From Patescibacteria group bacterium (lineage in GTDB: Bacteria; Patescibacteriota; Saccharimonadia; Saccharimonadales; CAIOMD01), in assembly GCA_025453305.1 (NCBI GenBank), contig JALOQO010000030.1:1-7110 (forward strand): a DNA stretch of 7,110 nt, written 5' to 3'. Shown here in pieces: positions 4,958 to 7,110 of this stretch. The position numbers were made by a program, and so were the translations under genes. Every line of letters starts with the position of its first letter. Position 1 is the stretch's first letter. The notes under the pieces were generated by a model. It was given only the letters and a program-made list of their open reading frames with translations. It was not told where the DNA came from and made no database searches.

Positions 4958-5926
4958 ATGGCTCAACTTAATTTCCATAATAGAATCAATTTTGACGGAA
5001 AACTATCGGATTTAATCAATGAAATATCTGATATATATTATTTAGGTAAAGTTAACTCTTTTAGAGTTATTGAGATTGGATTTGAGGATTTTAACATAAA
5101 GCTCATAACTACAAAGGGTGAGTATGTTATCAAGATATTCTCTAAAGGCCGAACTATTGCTCAAGTTAAACGATATGTTGAGACTATTAAAATGGCGCTT
5201 AGTTGTGGGGTTAATCACCCAAAGCTTATAAGTATTCATAGTGGAGAGTTTTTATTTGCAAAAACTCGGGATCTTCAGTTGATAGTTATGGAATATGTGA
5301 GGGGTTCGACTTTCTATGATTTATCCCGTACACCCAATAAAGACGAGCTAATGTTGATATGTACTGAGGCGGTAAAAATAAACTCAATGCAGTATGAACC
5401 AGAATATATTTTTGACTCTTGGGCTATCCCTAATATGAAGTGGATGTATAAAAAGACTAAGGATCACTTAAGCGCAGAGGGGCTATACTTAGTAAAAAAA
5501 GCTTTTAGTTTATATAATTCGATACCGCTAAATGCCCTGCCTAGATGCTTCGTACATGGCGATCTCACGAAAACTAATTTAATAGCTGGTAATGATCATA
5601 AAGTATATGTCTTGGACTTTGCCGTTGCCAATGTGTATCCTCGCATACAAGAGCTTGCTGTAATGGTAGCTAACCTTATGTTCGATGAAAAAGCAGAAAG
5701 CACAATGTCACTTAGGGAAAAGGTTGATTTAGTCGTCAATACTTACATTGGTGCTGGTGGAAACCTGGCCCAAATCGAAATAGACAACCTTATGAATTAT
5801 GTTTTGCCTGGTGCTGCTATGGAATATATTGGTAGCGTCAACGAACGAATCATTGGCGATACAAGCCAAGAAATACAATATTGGGAAAAGCTCGGCCTTG
5901 ATACCCTGCGCGAAGCACTAGGCTAA
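4958..5926 (+). CDS. Aminoglycoside phosphotransferase/homoserine kinase-fold protein
   Basis: The 322-aa protein has the kinase motifs of the APH superfamily in order. EYVIKIF carries the probable ATP-binding Lys59; VMEYVRG (110-116) is the hinge; FVHGDLTKTNLI (198-209) is the catalytic loop with Asp202 and Asn207; YVLDFAVAN (217-225) carries the metal-binding Asp220 and has DFA where many members have DFG or DFE. All catalytic residues are present, so an active small-molecule kinase is plausible. APH-fold proteins in small genomes phosphorylate sugars, choline, amino alcohols or unknown substrates; resistance should not be assumed. The start ATG has no Shine-Dalgarno and lies 13 nt after the split-barrel stop, so co-transcription and re-initiation are likely. 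Confidence 0.82.
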   Translation: MAQLNFHNRINFDGKLSDLINEISDIYYLGKVNSFRVIEIGFEDFNIKLITTKGEYVIKIFSKGRTIAQVKRYVETIKMALSCGVNHPKLISIHSGEFLFAKTRDLQLIVMEYVRGSTFYDLSRTPNKDELMLICTEAVKINSMQYEPEYIFDSWAIPNMKWMYKKTKDHLSAEGLYLVKKAFSLYNSIPLNALPRCFVHGDLTKTNLIAGNDHKVYVLDFAVANVYPRIQELAVMVANLMFDEKAESTMSLREKVDLVVNTYIGAGGNLAQIEIDNLMNYVLPGAAMEYIGSVNERIIGDTSQEIQYWEKLGLDTLREALG

Positions 5927-6023
5927 GACAACTAAATTTCAACTATAAATGATTTGTTATTGATGTAAAACTAATGATTATTAATATTATTTCTAAATGT
6001 ATTAAATTTTACAGCTACTTAAA

Positions 6024-6065
6024 TATACTTCCAGTTACAATAACATAGTAATTAATAAGCGGAGG
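6024..6065 (+). promoter_or_regulatory. Promoter -10 and Shine-Dalgarno of the small acidic protein gene
   Basis: TATACT at 6024-6029 gives a start near 6036. GGAGG at 6061-6065 lies 6 nt before the ATG at 6072. The rest of the gap from 5927 is AT-rich, and I see no hairpin terminator for the kinase gene in it. Confidence 0.45.
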
Positions 6066-6071
6066 TAAAGT

Positions 6072-6233
6072 ATGGTAAATTACGACGACATTAAAGATGA
6101 AGCAAAAGATAAATTACACCAAGGTAATGAAAAGCTAGAAAACACTAAAGATCGCCTGTTTGGTAAGGACCAAAATGGCGATGATGATTTGTATGATGAT
6201 AATCAGGATGGTATGAATCCAAACGAGCCCTAA
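6072..6233 (+). CDS. Small acidic hydrophilic protein (53 aa), function unknown
   Basis: The frame reads MVNYDDIKDEAKDKLHQGNE at the start and ends in MNPNEP. It has a strong Shine-Dalgarno (GGAGG, 6 nt spacing), which together with the sharp charge pattern supports it as real. The first half is a charged, probably helical segment (KDEAKDKLHQGNEKLENTKD) broadly like CsbD-type or other small stress proteins. The second half is Asp/Asn/Gly-rich (KDQNGDDDLYDDNQDG) and recalls calcium-loop spacing, although no complete EF-hand is formed. There is no signal peptide or membrane segment. It precedes another small-protein gene of YtxH type, and such proteins often appear together in stress or envelope regulons; that link is inferred. 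Confidence 0.65.
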   Translation: MVNYDDIKDEAKDKLHQGNEKLENTKDRLFGKDQNGDDDLYDDNQDGMNPNEP

Positions 6234-6280
6234 ATTAAAGATACCATTACGCTATTGATATAGTGATTTGGAGTGAATGA

Positions 6281-6433
6281 ATGTTTCTTGCATATACGCC
6301 AGTGGTTGGCATAATGTTGTTAATACCATATTTCTAAATTTATATGTTAATTTGTTTTCTAGCGATTGAAGTAACCCTAAGTTGGGTTTACGAAAAAAGA
6401 AACCATAAGTTTAAAAGTAAGATTTATTACTGA
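6281..6433 (+). pseudogene. Possible broken small membrane-protein ORF with one in-frame stop
   Basis: An ATG at 6281 with GGAG 7 nt upstream starts MFLAYTPVVGIMLLIPYF, which stops at TAA 6335-6337. The same frame continues through ATG 6344 as MLICFLAIEVTLSWVYEKRN and a basic tail, ending at TGA 6431-6433. Both halves are hydrophobic and together resemble a two-span protein of about 50 residues split by one stop codon. Alternatively these are two tiny separate ORFs or chance frames. The region is otherwise empty, and a short stem (GTAACCC/GGGTTTAC, one bulge, 6371-6389) lies inside it. Confidence 0.25.
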
Positions 6434-6477
6434 TATTTTGGTATTAAAAACTTATAAATATAACTATTAACTTTATC

Positions 6478-6483
6478 GGGGGA
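6478..6483 (+). promoter_or_regulatory. Shine-Dalgarno of the YtxH-like gene
   Basis: GGGGGA lies 4 nt before the ATG at 6488. TATAAA/TATAAC at 6453-6464 is a plausible -10 region, about 14-24 nt before the Shine-Dalgarno; TTGGTA at 6438-6443 is a weak -35 candidate. Confidence 0.5.
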
Positions 6484-6487
6484 TCAT

Positions 6488-6739
6488 ATGGCTCAATCAA
6501 AATCTATAATGTCACCAGTATTATTTTTAATAGGTATTACTATAGGATCAGCAATCACCGCTCTGGTCACATCTAAAAAAGCTAGCACTATTGGTCAAGG
6601 TATTAAAAATAAAGCACAGAAAATGAAAGAATCCGCGACACATAGAGAATCGTCTACATCTCAAAACGATGTAGATAATCGATTACCTTCGCCAAATACA
6701 AATACTACAAAATCAAATAATATTTCTCCTAAAAAATAG
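6488..6739 (+). CDS. YtxH-like small single-span membrane protein (83 aa)
   Basis: After a short polar start, residues 9-28 (SPVLFLIGITIGSAITALVT) form one membrane helix with small-residue GxxxG-like spacing. A basic stretch (KKASTIGQGIKNKAQKMKES) and a low-complexity Ser/Thr/Asn/Pro tail follow. This is the architecture of YtxH-like proteins: an N-terminal membrane anchor with a charged cytoplasmic tail, function poorly known. A strong Shine-Dalgarno (GGGGGA) sets the start. Its position downstream of the small acidic protein fits an envelope or stress pair, but separate promoters seem likely. The tail is probably disordered. Confidence 0.7.
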   Translation: MAQSKSIMSPVLFLIGITIGSAITALVTSKKASTIGQGIKNKAQKMKESATHRESSTSQNDVDNRLPSPNTNTTKSNNISPKK

Positions 6740-6813
6740 CCCGCATTAAGTGAAAGATCCTTATTACCCAGTCTATGAGGGAGTGCTCAACATGAACTGA
6801 TATCTCTATTTAT

Positions 6814-6831
6814 AAAAGATATAGTCTTTTT
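6814..6831 (+). terminator. Weak candidate terminator after the YtxH-like gene
   Basis: AAAAGA (6814-6819) pairs with TCTTTT (6825-6830) around a 5-nt loop and merges with a short T-run. The stem has only one G-C pair, so it is weak. The rest of 6740-6879 holds nothing else I can identify. Confidence 0.25.
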
Positions 6832-6879
6832 ATTGTTAAGTAAATTTTATTAAGAACACATATAGTAATGGGCCTAAAA

Positions 6880-6908
6880 AATATAAGCCTCAATTGGAGG
6901 CTTATATT
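6880..6908 (-). terminator. Intrinsic terminator of the leftward gene at the right edge
   Basis: AATATAAGCCTC (6880-6891) and GAGGCTTATATT (6897-6908) form a perfect 12-bp stem with a 5-nt loop. On the minus strand the stem is followed by T6 (complement of the A-run at 6876-6881). It lies 20 nt after the stop of the leftward gene, so it terminates that gene. Confidence 0.85.
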
Positions 6909-6928
6909 AATATCAAAGTTCGAAATGT

Positions 6929-7110
6929 CTATTTGGAACAGCCCATGCCGCCGTCAAAGCCGCCAGGGAATTTCAAATCTCCAAGGTTACCCGTTGATGG
7001 ACCGGTTTTTACTTGGCCCGGTGCTATATATTTGTGCTGCCAGCTCTCTATTTGTGAAGAGCATTTGCCAAAATTTATATCGGCTGCAAATACCTCAGAG
7101 CTAGCGGTAA
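6929..7110 (-). CDS. C-terminal end of a leftward gene, truncated by the window edge
   Basis: On the minus strand a frame runs open from the right edge to a TAG at 6929-6931, giving at least 59 residues. They include DINFGKCSSQIESWQHKYIA, then PGQVKTGPSTGNLGDLKFPG, and end GFDGGMGCSK. The intrinsic terminator directly downstream supports this strand. The local base composition is richer in GC than its neighbours. The Gly/Ser/Pro-rich tail with two Cys suggests an extracytoplasmic or surface protein, but I do not recognise the family and the N-terminus is outside the window. Confidence 0.6.
   Translation of the reverse strand, partial: TASSEVFAADINFGKCSSQIESWQHKYIAPGQVKTGPSTGNLGDLKFPGGFDGGMGCSK

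Noticed and set aside
5042..5239. 65-codon minus-strand frame inside the kinase-fold gene
   Set aside because: It is antisense to the conserved kinase N-lobe (EYVIKIF) and has no start signals.
5298..5312. GGGGTTCGA in the kinase gene as a further tRNA repeat
   Set aside because: Only nine bases match and they encode conserved-region residues in frame; likely chance.
6868..7104. 78-codon plus-strand frame at the right edge
   Set aside because: It runs through the perfect terminator stem; the minus-strand frame with TAG at 6929 and a properly oriented terminator explains the region better.

Overview
The window is a 7.1 kb piece of an AT-rich bacterial genome with short intergenic gaps. Its protein repertoire is a winged-helix/Nudix-like protein, an HD-domain hydrolase, a deoxyribosyltransferase-like protein, a YtxH-like membrane protein and tiny acidic proteins. 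That repertoire, and several genes with no Shine-Dalgarno sequence, suggest a reduced-genome Patescibacteria/CPR lineage, perhaps Saccharibacteria. This assignment is an inference from gene content; no rRNA or marker gene is present. The standard code reads cleanly.

Left part (14-1985): a winged-helix protein with a degenerate Nudix domain is transcribed leftward. It is divergent from a two-gene rightward operon: an HD-domain phosphohydrolase and a nucleoside 2-deoxyribosyltransferase-like protein whose Shine-Dalgarno lies in the last codons of the HD gene. This looks like a nucleotide-salvage or nucleotide-sanitising locus with its own candidate regulator.

Middle (about 1990-4400): a tRNA-Gln(CTG) gene is the anchor. 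Upstream of it lies a strange mosaic. It repeats blocks of the same tRNA in the right order, but with inserts of about 90 and 87 nt at the positions of the D and T loops. Downstream, the last 26 bases of the tRNA (T-arm, acceptor, CCA) are repeated exactly at 3509-3534 and approximately at 4368-4390. The three copies delimit two back-to-back single-gene cassettes. One holds a winged-helix Fic protein with Gln in place of the catalytic His. The other holds an SRA-like/HNH protein that looks like a one-gene modification-dependent restriction enzyme. No integrase is present. The cassettes look like small elements mobilised in trans into the tRNA 3' end, and both cargo genes have defence or toxin flavour.

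Right part (4400-7110): a split-barrel flavin-type protein and an aminoglycoside phosphotransferase/kinase-fold protein form a probable two-gene unit. Next come two small proteins, one acidic and soluble and one single-span YtxH-like, each with a strong Shine-Dalgarno; a possible broken small membrane ORF lies between them. The window ends in the 3' end of a leftward gene with its own strong intrinsic terminator.
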